Shown piece after piece: positions 5,922 through 14,331 of a stretch of 19,502 nt of DNA (positions are counted from its first letter, which is position 1; every line of letters starts with the position of its first letter). This stretch comes from JAYEJW01 sp034716535 (GTDB lineage: Bacteria > Pseudomonadota > Gammaproteobacteria > Chromatiales > Chromatiaceae), in assembly GCA_034716535.1 (NCBI GenBank), contig JAYEJW010000683.1, positions 1 to 19,502 on the forward strand, written 5' to 3'. The translations under genes and the position numbers were made by a program. The notes beneath the pieces were generated by a model. That model was not told the origin of the DNA, searched no databases, and was given only the letters and a program-made list of their open reading frames with translations.

Positions 5922-8900
5922 TCAGGACGAATGTCGATGCGCCTTCGCTGCAGGCAGGATTCGTGCATCCCCGGCAGCCGCACCGGCTCCCGTTTGAGCG
6001 AACTGCTCAGCCGTTTCGTCCTTCTCGCAGCTTCGGGTCTCCGTCCTGCAATGGAACGAGCGCCAGGCGGTCAAGCACCCCAGGGGTACGACGATCAATG
6101 TCAGTGAGGTGGACACCACGGGTCCGAACAGAAGCGAGATCGCCATCCCCTGGAAGATGGGATCGAGCAGCAGAGCGAAAGAGCCGGCCATCATGGTGAG
6201 GTCGGTGACCCAGATCGGCCGGAAGCGGATGTGGCCGGCGTTGACCACGGCCTTTTCGATGGTCTCGCCGTGCTCCAACTCGTTCTTGGTGAAGTCCACC
6301 ATGAGGATGGAGTTGCGCACCTCGATGCCGGCCAAAGCGATGAAGCCGATCATGGAGGTGGCGGTGAACTCGGCGCCGAGCAGCCAATGGCCGGGGATGA
6401 TGCCGATCAGGGTCAGCGGGATAGGCGCCATCACTACGAAGGCCTGGGTGAAGCTCCCGAACTCCCAGACCAACAAAATGTAGATCAGGACCAGGGCGGC
6501 GCCGAATGCGAGGCCGAGATCGCGGAAGGTCTCGTAGGTCACGACCCACTCCCCTGCCCACTCGAAGCCGGACTGAAGATCGTTGTCCGGCGGCCCGGTC
6601 AGGGTGCCGCTCATGAGCACGCCGTCTGGGCTCGGGTGCTGCGCGAGCAGGTCCGCGACCCCGAGCATGCCGTAGATGGGCGCTCCGAGGCGGCCCGCCA
6701 TCTCGCCCACCACGTATTCTATCGGGCGCAGGTCCTTGCGGAAGATGATCGGATCCTCCGGCACGCGCTCGAACTGGCCGAGCTCCGAGAGCGGGACGGT
6801 GCGGCCGTCGTCGGTCTGGATCGGAAGGTCGCTGAGGCGGGCGATTTCCGAGCGGGTCTCCCGGGGTACCTGGATGACGATGTGCACCGGCTCCAGCACG
6901 CTTCCCCGCTTAACGTCGCCGAGCTGATATCCGCCCATAGCCATGGTGAGGTTGCGCAGAATGGTCTCGACTGAGACGTTGCGGCGCACCGCCTTCTCCG
7001 TGTCGACCGCAAAGTGCCAGCGGTCGTGGGGCTCCGCCATGTAGTTGTCCACGTCCACCAAGTTGGGTACCTGCTCGAAGTGACCGGTTATGTCCTGGGC
7101 CACCCGGCGGCGGGTGACCTCGTCCGGCCCGTGGATCTCCGCCACCACGGTCTGCAGCACCGGTGGTCCCGGGGGCATCTCCACCACCGAGATGCGCGCC
7201 CCACCCTCGAGCGCGATTGGCGTGAGCAGGTCACGGGCGGCCTCGGCGATCTCATGGCTGCTGCGTTCCCGGTCTCCCTTGTCCATGAGCATGACTTGGA
7301 TGTCCGCATCCCAAGGCGTGCCGCGCAGGTAGTAGTGGCGCACCATGCCGTTGAAGTTGAAAGGTGAAACAGTACCCGCGTAGGTCTGCAGGGCCGTGAC
7401 CTCCGGGACCTCCCGCAGCACCCGGGCCAAGCGCCAAGTCAGGTTCGCCGTCACAGGCAGGGCCGTGCCCTCCGGCAGGTTGACGACTACGTTGAACTCC
7501 GGCTTGTTGTCGAAGGGGAGCATCTTCACCGTCACCGCCTTGGTATAGAACATGGTGCAGGCGAGAAAAAAGGAGACCACGATCGAGACGAGAAACACCC
7601 AGGCCGCCAACCGATTGCGGATCAAGGGCTCCACCAGTGGACGGTACATCTTACCGATGAGTACCTGGGTCCACCGTTCTTTCTCCTCGGCACGCTGTAG
7701 GGCCCGCATCTTCGGGCGCAGGACGCGCGAGACCCAGGGCGTGAACATGAAGGCGAAGACCACCGAGAAGAAGGCCGCCGCGGTGCCCAGGATCGGAATC
7801 GGCAGCATGTAGGGCCCCATCATGCCGCTGACAAAGCCCATCGGAAGCAACGCGGCGAAGATAGTGAGGTTGGCCATGATCGTCGGGTTGCCCACCTCAC
7901 GCACCGCATCGACGGCGGTCTCCGTGCTGGTCTCTCCGTCGTGCAGCCAGCGGCGATAGATGTTCTCCACCACCACGGTGGCGTCGTCCACCAGGATGCC
8001 GATTGAGAAGATCAGGGCGAACAGGCTCACCCGATCGATGGTGAACTCCAGCACCCAGGCGGACCAGATGGTGATCAGGATGACCAGGGGAATAATGGTG
8101 ATAACCACCAGGGCGGGCCGCAGCCCCAGGGTGATCCAGCACAGAACGCTCACCGCGAAGGCGGCCCAGAACATGGCCGCCAGCAACTCGTTGACCTTGT
8201 CGTTTGCCGTCTTGCCATAGTTGCGGGTAATGCTGTAGTAGACGTTCTCCGGCAGCAGGCGCCCTTCCAAAAGCTCCAGACGCTCCAGGATTTCGTCCGC
8301 TACCACCACGCCATTGGTCCCTTCCCGCTTGGCGATGGCGATGGTCACGGCTTGCGCCCCATCCGCCTCGACCTCCGGCAGACCCTCTCCCTGCGCCGGG
8401 CCTGAGAAGTAGCTCACCAGTTGATCGGTCTCTGCCGGCCCCTCGAACACCCGCGCCACGTCCTGGACGTAGACGGGCGAGCCGAAGTGGGTTCCCACCA
8501 CCAACCGGGCCACATCGTCGGCACCGCGCAGGAAGGAGCCTGCAGACACCTCGTACAGGGTGTCGCCGAACTCCGCGCTGCCCCCGCCCTGCTCCTGGTT
8601 GGCGCTGCGGATGGCCGCTGCCACCTGGTCCAGGCTGATACCGAAACCGCTCAACTGCTCGGCGAACACCTCCACCCGGATCTGCTCCGGTCGACCACCG
8701 ACCACGAACCCCTGCCCGGTGTCCGGCACCTCGCTCAGGCGCTGCAATACGTCGAAGGCCAGGGTGCGCAACACCGCGTCGTCCAACTCCAACGACCACA
8801 GGGTTACGGTCACGACAGGCACGTCATCCACGCTCTTGGGCTTCACAAGCGGCATCGAGACGCCTGGCGGGATCAGGTCCATATTCGACTGGAGCTTGTC

Positions 8901-9317
8901 GTGGACCTTCACGATGGACGGACCCAGAGGCTCGCCGACAAAGAACACGACGGTCACCAGGCCCTGGTCCCGCTCGGACGTGGAGTAGACGTGCTCCACG
9001 CCCGGGATCTCATTCATGATCCGCTCCAGTGGGCTGATCGCCAGATTGGCCACCTGTTTGGCGGACGCCCCGGGATACTGGATGAAGATGTCGATCATGG
9101 GCACCGAGATCTGGGGATCCTCCTGGCGCGGCGTTAGGATCACCGCGAGAATCCCGATCGCCAGCGTGGCGCCCATGAGCAGTGGTGCCAGCGGCGACTC
9201 GATGAAGACGCGCGCCATCTGCCCGGCGATGCCCAGCGGCGGCCGCTCCTCGATCGGAAGTGGCCGATGATGACGTACCGGCCGGCGCGACCGGTATTTT
9301 GGCGTGCGTCGACTCAT
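5922..9317 (-). CDS. RND-family efflux permease (AcrB/COG0841 type)
   Basis: The product is 1131 residues, slightly longer than the usual 1020-1050 because of a basic, His/Arg-rich N-terminal extension of about 35 residues and a hydrophilic C-terminal tail. It is a proton-driven inner-membrane pump that moves substrates through a periplasmic adaptor and TolC-like channel. Two repeats of a first membrane helix plus a large periplasmic loop plus five helices are evident. The proton-relay pair is present as Asp444-Asp445 in GILVDDATVVVEN, with Lys1011 in VDFTKN. Porter-domain landmarks include EDPQISVPMIDIFIQYPGA and SPLERIMNEIPGVE. I start at ATG 9317, which has AGAGGG seven bases upstream; an ATG at 9401 would add 28 unrelated residues. 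No adaptor or channel gene is adjacent. The substrate cannot be assigned from sequence. Confidence 0.9.
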   Translation of the reverse strand: MSRRTPKYRSRRPVRHHRPLPIEERPPLGIAGQMARVFIESPLAPLLMGATLAIGILAVILTPRQEDPQISVPMIDIFIQYPGASAKQVANLAISPLERIMNEIPGVEHVYSTSERDQGLVTVVFFVGEPLGPSIVKVHDKLQSNMDLIPPGVSMPLVKPKSVDDVPVVTVTLWSLELDDAVLRTLAFDVLQRLSEVPDTGQGFVVGGRPEQIRVEVFAEQLSGFGISLDQVAAAIRSANQEQGGGSAEFGDTLYEVSAGSFLRGADDVARLVVGTHFGSPVYVQDVARVFEGPAETDQLVSYFSGPAQGEGLPEVEADGAQAVTIAIAKREGTNGVVVADEILERLELLEGRLLPENVYYSITRNYGKTANDKVNELLAAMFWAAFAVSVLCWITLGLRPALVVITIIPLVILITIWSAWVLEFTIDRVSLFALIFSIGILVDDATVVVENIYRRWLHDGETSTETAVDAVREVGNPTIMANLTIFAALLPMGFVSGMMGPYMLPIPILGTAAAFFSVVFAFMFTPWVSRVLRPKMRALQRAEEKERWTQVLIGKMYRPLVEPLIRNRLAAWVFLVSIVVSFFLACTMFYTKAVTVKMLPFDNKPEFNVVVNLPEGTALPVTANLTWRLARVLREVPEVTALQTYAGTVSPFNFNGMVRHYYLRGTPWDADIQVMLMDKGDRERSSHEIAEAARDLLTPIALEGGARISVVEMPPGPPVLQTVVAEIHGPDEVTRRRVAQDITGHFEQVPNLVDVDNYMAEPHDRWHFAVDTEKAVRRNVSVETILRNLTMAMGGYQLGDVKRGSVLEPVHIVIQVPRETRSEIARLSDLPIQTDDGRTVPLSELGQFERVPEDPIIFRKDLRPIEYVVGEMAGRLGAPIYGMLGVADLLAQHPSPDGVLMSGTLTGPPDNDLQSGFEWAGEWVVTYETFRDLGLAFGAALVLIYILLVWEFGSFTQAFVVMAPIPLTLIGIIPGHWLLGAEFTATSMIGFIALAGIEVRNSILMVDFTKNELEHGETIEKAVVNAGHIRFRPIWVTDLTMMAGSFALLLDPIFQGMAISLLFGPVVSTSLTLIVVPLGCLTAWRSFHCRTETRSCEKDETAEQFAQTGAGAAAGDARILPAAKAHRHSS

Positions 9318-9547
9318 CTCAAATCCCTCTGCTTGCATCCACCGGCACTGCACCGGCACCATGCCCACCCTCCCTGGAAGGCGTGCATTCTTGGTTTCCA
9401 CATTCGGTTGCGACCGAGCCGCAATCTTTTCCCGAAGACTCTTCCTTATCTATTAGAATAGTAGCGCTAACAGATGCCGTGAGAGCCTCTCGCCAAATCG
9501 ATTGCGCGCGGATAATCTAAATCAATTTTGCTTGCCAGCGACGGAGA
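9318..9547. promoter_or_regulatory. Divergent intergenic region between RND and pentapeptide genes
   Basis: This shared control region serves two divergent genes. Adjacent small palindromes, CTATT-AG-AATAG (9450-9461) and TAGCGCTA (9462-9469), sit in an AT-rich patch and could be an operator overlapping both promoters. A 9-base direct repeat, CACCGGCAC, occurs twice near 9350. No promoter boxes are convincing. Confidence 0.25.
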
Positions 9548-9559
9548 GGGGGGGGGGGG
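9548..9559 (+). repeat. G12 homopolymer in the ribosome-binding region of the pentapeptide gene
   Basis: Twelve consecutive G follow GGAGA and run to two bases before the ATG at 9562. Tracts of this length are prone to slipped-strand changes. Here a length change would alter the position of the Shine-Dalgarno pairing (GGAG at 9543-9546 or GGGAG at the tract end) relative to the start codon. A sequencing-length error is the plain alternative. Confidence 0.6.
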
Positions 9560-9561
9560 AG

Positions 9562-10416
9562 ATGATCGAGATCAAACACAAAGAGACCGGAGAGGTGTTG
9601 GAAACCCTGGATGCGGACTCGTTGGTGGGCGCTGACTTGCGGGATATGCGCCTCAGCGGAGCGGATTTCCGCGGCGCCGATCTGAGTAACGCCCATCTGG
9701 AGCTCAGCGATCTCATCGAGGCCGACATGAGTGGGGCGACGATGCACAACGCCGTCTTGAAAGGCGCCCACCTCAACCGAGCCAACCTCAGCGGGGCGGA
9801 TCTCACGCGAGCCCGGCTGGGCTCCGATAATCCCTTGCGGGCTGCCACGCTGAGGGGGGCCGATCTTTCTCGGGCAAACCTGCAGGGCGCGGATATGCGC
9901 AACGTGGAAATTCGTCAGTCCAATCTGCAGGGCGCCAACTTGAGCGGCGCCGACATGCGCCGCTCCGACTTCCACGGCAGCAACCTGTGCCAGGTCACCG
10001 CGCGCAAGGCCTTGTTCATCAAGGCGAATATGGCCGAGACCAACCTGTGTGGCGCGGATCTGCGTGACTGTCACCTCAGCGACGCCAACCTGGTCAAGGC
10101 GAACATGCAGGGCGCGGACCTCTCGAGCATGCATCCCGGCGGCTTCACGGTCATCAACCTGGCGAACCTGGAGGGGGCTGACCTGCGCGGCGCCAACCTG
10201 CGCAACGTTTCCGCCCAGGACACCAATCTGCGCAATGCCGACCTCACCGACGCGGATCTCACCAAGGCGGTGCTCGGCGGGGCGATCCTGCGCCGCGCCA
10301 ACGTCACCAACGCCAATTTTCAGGGTGTGGAGCTTGCGAGCGTGGCCATGGCGTTTGCCAACTTCTCCAAAGCCCGCAACGCGGTCATCCCGCCTTACAA
10401 GAACAACCTGCGCTAA
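9562..10416 (+). CDS. Pentapeptide-repeat protein
   Basis: The product has 284 residues. A short N-terminal strand segment (MIEIKHKETGEVLETL) is followed from about residue 22 to 270 by near-continuous A(D/N)LxG pentapeptides (for example VGADLRDMRLSGADFRGADL), which fold into a right-handed quadrilateral beta-helix. Irregular stretches near residues 92-98 (GSDNPLR) and 190-200 (SMHPGGFTV) probably form loops out of the helix. There is no signal peptide or membrane helix, so the protein is likely cytosolic. Family members include DNA-mimicking gyrase/topoisomerase protectors (Qnr, MfpA, AlbG), but most have no known role. I use ATG 9562 because the upstream extension from 9502 is non-repetitive and the G-rich ribosome-binding site lies directly ahead. 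The stop codon is five bases from that of parC, on the opposite strand. Confidence 0.85.
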   Translation: MIEIKHKETGEVLETLDADSLVGADLRDMRLSGADFRGADLSNAHLELSDLIEADMSGATMHNAVLKGAHLNRANLSGADLTRARLGSDNPLRAATLRGADLSRANLQGADMRNVEIRQSNLQGANLSGADMRRSDFHGSNLCQVTARKALFIKANMAETNLCGADLRDCHLSDANLVKANMQGADLSSMHPGGFTVINLANLEGADLRGANLRNVSAQDTNLRNADLTDADLTKAVLGGAILRRANVTNANFQGVELASVAMAFANFSKARNAVIPPYKNNLR

Positions 10417-10421
10417 GGTCG

Positions 10422-12671
10422 TCAGACCACTTCTAAGCTCTCCACCCGTTGGAACCCGCGCGGAAGCTTCTTCCCGCGGCGGCCTCGGTCGCCCTGATAC
10501 CCCTCGAGATCCGACGGCTTCAGGGTGAAGTGGCGCCTGCCCGAGCGGATGGTGAGGCTGCCGCCCTCGTGAACCACCGCCAGCCCCACGACAAACTCCT
10601 CGCGCTCCTTCGCCCTGGCGGTCGGGATGTTGATGATCTTGTTCCCCTTGCCCCGGCTCAGCTCCGGCAGCTCGGAGACGGGGAATACAAGCATGTGGCC
10701 CGTGCTTGTGACCGCGACCAGCCGGTCGCTTCCGGAATTGAAGATCGGCACCGGCGGCAGAACCCGAGCACCCGCGGGCAGACTAAGCACCGCCTTGCCC
10801 GCCTTGGGCTTGGCGTACAGGGCCTCCAATGTCACGATGAAACCGTAGCCGGTGTCCGAGGCGAGCAGGTATCTTCGCGTCGGGTCATCACCCAGCAGGG
10901 TGACGAATGCGGCGCCTTTGGGCGGTGCGAGACGTCCGGTCAGGGGCTCACCCTGTCCTCTGGCGGACGGCAGCAGGTGGGCCTGTAGCGAATAGCTGCG
11001 CCCGGTGGAGTCCAGGAAGACCACCGGCTGGTTGCTGCGTAGGCGTGCGGCGGCGAGAAAGCGATCGCCGGCCTTGTAGCTTAGCCCCTCAGGGTCGATC
11101 TCGTGCCCCTTGGCGGAGCGCACCCAGCCCTTTTCGGACAGAATCACGGTCACCGGCTCGCTCGGGGCGAGCTCGGTTTCGTCCAGGGCCGCGGCGGCGC
11201 TGCGCTCCACCAGGGGGGAGCGGCGCTCGTCGCCGTACTTCTTCGCGTCCGCCTCGATCTCTTCGCGAATGAGCCTTTTCAGCTCCTTGTCCGAACCGAG
11301 CGTCTTCTCCAGCCAATCCCGTTCCTTGGCAAGCTCCTCCTGCTCACCACGGATCTTCATCTCCTCCAGACGGGCGAGCTGGCGCAGGCGCGTGTTGAGC
11401 ACATACTCCGCCTGGGCGTCCGTCAGCTCGAAGCGGGTCATGAGCACCGGTTTGGGCTCGTCCTCTGTACGGATGATGCGGATCACCTCGTCGATGTTGA
11501 GGAAGGCGATCAGCAGACCTTCCAACAGGTGCAACCGGTCCAGGACCTTGTCCAGCCGGTAGCGGAGACGACGGCGCACCGTACTGGTGCGGTACGACAG
11601 CCACTCGACCAGGATCTCCCGCAGATTCATCACCCGAGGCCGGCCGTTCAGGCCGATCATGTTCATGTTGACGCGGTAGTTACGCTCCAGGTCCGTGCTC
11701 GCGAAAAGGTGCGACATGAGCCGCTCGACATCCACGCGGTTCGAGCGTGGGACTATGACCAGGCGGGTCGGGCTCTCGTGGTCAGACTCGTCACGCAGGT
11801 CCTCGATCATAGGCAGCTTCTTGGTCTGCATCTGGGCGGCAATCTGCTCCATGATCCGATTTCCGGACACCTGGTGCGGTAGCGTGGTGATGATGATGTC
11901 CCCCTGCTCCAGCTCGTAGCGGGCCCGCAGCCTGACGCTACCGCCGCCCGTCTCGTACATGCGCCGCAACTCCTGGGCCGGCGTGACGATCTCCGCCGCC
12001 GTCGGATAATCCGGCCCTGGTACGTACTGCATCAGGTCCTCTAGCGCGGCATTCGGGTGCCCTAGTAGGTAAACGCAGGCCTTTGCCACCTCCTGGAGGT
12101 TGTGCGGCGGGATGTCCGTGGCCATCCCCACCGCGATGCCCGTGGCCCCGTTGAGCAACAGGTTGGGCAACCGCGCAGGCAGCAGGACCGGCTCCTGCAG
12201 AGTGCCGTCGAAATTCGGCTGCCAGTCCACCGTCCCCTGCCCCACCTCGCTCAGCAGGATCTCCGCATAGGGTGCAAGGCGCGACTCCGTGTAGCGCATG
12301 GCAGCGAAGGACTTGGGGTCGTCCGGCGAGCCCCAGTTGCCTTGGCCGTCGATCAGGGGATAGCGGTAGGAAAAGCCCTGGGCCATGAGCACCATGGCCT
12401 CGTAGCAGGCGCTGTCGCCGTGGGGATGGAACTTGCCGAGCACGTCGCCCACGGTGCGGGCGGACTTCTTGAACTTGGCGGTCGCGGCAAGCCCCAACTC
12501 CGACATGGCGTAGAGAATGCGCCGCTGAACGGGCTTCAGGCCATCGCCCAGGTGGGGCAGCGCCCGGTCCAGGATGACGTACATGGAGTAGTCCAGGTAC
12601 GCCTTCTCGCTGAAGGCCTTGAGCGGCATGCGCTCCAGCCCCTCGCTATTGTAGGTTGGGGTGTCGGTCAT
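10422..12671 (-). CDS. parC: DNA topoisomerase IV subunit A (ParC)
   Basis: The product has 749 residues, the usual ParC length. With ParE it forms the type IIA topoisomerase that decatenates daughter chromosomes. The N-terminal winged-helix breakage-reunion domain is intact: LKPVQRRILYAM near 46-57, FHPHGDSACYEAMV at 81-94, and the catalytic tyrosine Tyr127 in AAMRYTESRL. The quinolone-determining positions are the sensitive-type Ser87 and Glu91 (E. coli Ser80 and Glu84, offset seven residues). The tower and coiled-coil region spans about 340-490 and the C-terminal beta-pinwheel about 500-749. ParC rather than GyrA is supported by length, the degenerate C-terminal repeats and the absence of a GyrA-box. 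The start ATG 12671 has no strong Shine-Dalgarno. The stop TGA is convergent with the pentapeptide gene. Confidence 0.95.
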   Translation of the reverse strand: MTDTPTYNSEGLERMPLKAFSEKAYLDYSMYVILDRALPHLGDGLKPVQRRILYAMSELGLAATAKFKKSARTVGDVLGKFHPHGDSACYEAMVLMAQGFSYRYPLIDGQGNWGSPDDPKSFAAMRYTESRLAPYAEILLSEVGQGTVDWQPNFDGTLQEPVLLPARLPNLLLNGATGIAVGMATDIPPHNLQEVAKACVYLLGHPNAALEDLMQYVPGPDYPTAAEIVTPAQELRRMYETGGGSVRLRARYELEQGDIIITTLPHQVSGNRIMEQIAAQMQTKKLPMIEDLRDESDHESPTRLVIVPRSNRVDVERLMSHLFASTDLERNYRVNMNMIGLNGRPRVMNLREILVEWLSYRTSTVRRRLRYRLDKVLDRLHLLEGLLIAFLNIDEVIRIIRTEDEPKPVLMTRFELTDAQAEYVLNTRLRQLARLEEMKIRGEQEELAKERDWLEKTLGSDKELKRLIREEIEADAKKYGDERRSPLVERSAAAALDETELAPSEPVTVILSEKGWVRSAKGHEIDPEGLSYKAGDRFLAAARLRSNQPVVFLDSTGRSYSLQAHLLPSARGQGEPLTGRLAPPKGAAFVTLLGDDPTRRYLLASDTGYGFIVTLEALYAKPKAGKAVLSLPAGARVLPPVPIFNSGSDRLVAVTSTGHMLVFPVSELPELSRGKGNKIINIPTARAKEREEFVVGLAVVHEGGSLTIRSGRRHFTLKPSDLEGYQGDRGRRGKKLPRGFQRVESLEVV

Positions 12672-12768
12672 CGTGGCGTGAATGCAGGACAGTTCTCAAA
12701 CCAGACATCATCCGATAAATCGAGGCGCCACCTGGTCTAACACGCCCCGTTCGTCCCAGGCAGATCTC

Positions 12769-12815
12769 GGGTTCGCAGCCGAAGGTGATGGGCGAACCCA
12801 TTGCGGAAATCCGCA
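12769..12815. other. Two adjacent hairpins upstream of parC
   Basis: GGGTTCGC (12769-12776) and GCGAACCC (12792-12799) form a perfect 8-bp stem around a 15-base loop. Three bases later TGCGGA (12802-12807) and TCCGCA (12810-12815) form a second, tight palindrome. They may be a palindromic repeat unit or leader structure of the parC transcript. No T-run is present. Confidence 0.35.
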
Positions 12816-12955
12816 CAGCGAATCCCCACCGATTCCAGCGGGCGTCTCGCATCGGGTATCCTCTTACCTGGCCTTGGTTTCCGGTGGGCCTCGGCTCATA
12901 CTCTTCGCCGTCTGATCTTGCCTTTCCAGTGAGTCTATTCTAAGCTATTTTCCTG

Positions 12956-12982
12956 TATAATCCGAGCGTTAAATGTGATAAT
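12956..12982 (+). promoter_or_regulatory. Promoter-like -10 boxes: TATAAT and extended TGTGATAAT
   Basis: TATAAT at 12956-12961 and GATAAT at 12977-12982, the latter with an upstream TG one base away (extended -10), lie in a locally AT-rich patch about 280-300 bases ahead of the hypothetical gene at 13264. No good -35 box is seen for either, and such a long leader is unusual. Confidence 0.3.
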
Positions 12983-13135
12983 CTAGAATTAAGTTCAGCT
13001 GTACCGTCTGCGGCATCGCCCTCCGTCGCTGAAGCAGTCAGCGCACCCGCAAGATCCGGTAATGGTGATATGCCGTCGTCTGTTGATATCTGGGCTCTTA
13101 CACCCCTTTCCCGGGCAACCGTTCACACCCCGGCC

Positions 13136-13164
13136 GTCATTCCGGCTGGGATGCCGGAATCCAG
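13136..13164. repeat. Dispersed ATTCCGGC...GCCGGAAT palindrome
   Basis: ATTCCGGC (13139-13146), loop TGGGAT, and GCCGGAAT (13153-13160) form a perfect 8-bp stem flanked by GTC on the left and CCAG on the right. GTCATTCC...GGAATCCAG palindromes are widespread, high-copy intergenic repeats in proteobacterial genomes. Only one copy is in the window. Confidence 0.5.
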
Positions 13165-13263
13165 TGCCATGGATGGCAAATTCGGCCGTTGTGTGGCGTG
13201 TTTGGTCGAGTGGGGATCTGAACGGTTACTTTACCGGTAACTCTCCAGGGGCGGATTCTACCC

Positions 13264-14049
13264 ATGTTGTTCGGTCTTTTTTTTGCCAAACCGCCACTGG
13301 ACGAAGAATCGGTGCAGTGGCTATTCGAGGTCTTCGCCTGGGCGCTGCGCAATTGCGATGCGGGGGTGTTCTACGACGAAACGCTCCTCGTCAGGCCCAC
13401 GAATGACCATTTCCCGGGCCGCGAGAACAGCGTGCACGGAATGGCCCAGCTTGTCTTCCGCGAGACGGCCGCCTACGCGGGCATGGGCCATTGGCCCTTT
13501 CGACTAATGGAGCCGGGCGCTCCCTTTCCCAGCGAGCCACCCAAGCTTGAGATCCGCGGGCCGCTGCGCAGCTCCGGGGGGACTGTTACCGCCGCAGTTC
13601 ATTCCACGGATCCCATCCCCATACCATATGACCCGAACCTGATCGGAAATCCAGAGGCCCTGATCGCCGGTTTTACGCAAACGCTGGCGCACTATCTGGG
13701 TTCGGCCGTTCAGGAGCCCTCCCCCGGCGGCCTGCAGAACTGGCCACAAGCCACTGAGGTATTGGCCGTTTTTCTGGGATTTGGCCTCATGTTCGCCAAC
13801 ACCGCCTTCAACTTTCAATCGCGTTCCTGCGGAAGTTGCGGCGGGCCGTCTGCACAGCGCCAGGCATTCCTCTCTCAGTATGACGTTACCTATGCCCTGG
13901 CCCTGTTCTGCGTCCTCAAAGGGATCCCAAAAAGCGACGTGCTGCGCCATCTGAAGAAATCCCTACGTCCTTACTTCAAGCGCTGCGTGAGAGACATCGA
14001 GTCGCGGCCGGTCGAGCTGGATGCGCTCAAAGCCATACCAAAGCGATAG
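13264..14049 (+). CDS. Conserved hypothetical protein with CGSCG motif
   Basis: The product has 261 residues and no signal peptide; the N-terminal MLFGLFFAKPPLDEE is too short and polar to be an export signal. It reads like an uncharacterised proteobacterial family that begins MLFG and carries an N-terminal VQWLFEVFAWALRN helix, a TNDHFPGR...HGMAQLVFRETAAYAGM segment and a central CGSCGG (about residues 191-196). The last is followed by RQAFLSQYDVTYALALFCVLK, a helix that places conserved Glu/Gln/Tyr next to the cysteines. The two CxxC-spaced cysteines and His60 hint at metal binding, but no family function is known to me. ATG 13264 has AGGGG about twelve bases upstream, a loose spacing. It ends in TAG, and a small stem (CGGCA/TGCCG) follows the stop. 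Confidence 0.75.
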   Translation: MLFGLFFAKPPLDEESVQWLFEVFAWALRNCDAGVFYDETLLVRPTNDHFPGRENSVHGMAQLVFRETAAYAGMGHWPFRLMEPGAPFPSEPPKLEIRGPLRSSGGTVTAAVHSTDPIPIPYDPNLIGNPEALIAGFTQTLAHYLGSAVQEPSPGGLQNWPQATEVLAVFLGFGLMFANTAFNFQSRSCGSCGGPSAQRQAFLSQYDVTYALALFCVLKGIPKSDVLRHLKKSLRPYFKRCVRDIESRPVELDALKAIPKR

Positions 14050-14331
14050 ATCCGGCACCTTGGGTGATGCCGAACACGGTCCCCGCCGCCTACGCGAGAG
14101 TCCGAAACAACTGCGAGGGCGCCTTCTTGCAAGTGCAATCCCCCAAACGTGCGGGTTCCGCGCAATGAATCTGAACCCCGCTGTTCGCCGCTTCCTGATC
14201 AATCCGAGAAGCAGCCGATTCCTACATTCCCGAGGGAATTCTCGCCGGGCGGGAGTATCCGGGCGTACTAGAGTGAGCATTGCGCCCTCCCTGTCGCCGG
14301 AGGGAGATCAACCGAAAGGGGAGCGAATGCT
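14050..14331. other. Spacer ahead of the GH31 gene
   Basis: No coding sequence is seen. Small perfect palindromes occur at 14226-14239 (ATTCCC-GA-GGGAAT) and 14285-14304 (CCCTCC with GGAGGG). The second lies about 30 bases before the GH31 start and could influence ribosome access. The GH31 ribosome-binding site is GGGGAG near 14316-14322. Confidence 0.35.

Larger units (their letters stand above)
12672..13263. other. 590-base gene-free region between parC and the hypothetical gene
   Basis: No convincing coding sequence is seen. It contains two adjacent perfect hairpins near parC (12769-12815), two promoter-like -10 boxes (12956-12961 and 12977-12982), a dispersed-type palindrome (13136-13164) and a small inverted repeat GTTAC/GTAAC near 13225-13242. 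The divergent arrangement means both promoters, for parC and for the hypothetical gene, should lie here. Confidence 0.6.

Noticed and set aside
7897..8799. Gly/Arg-rich 300-codon minus-strand frame inside the RND gene
   Set aside because: It is an out-of-phase frame of the RND permease with biased composition typical of GC-rich shadow frames.
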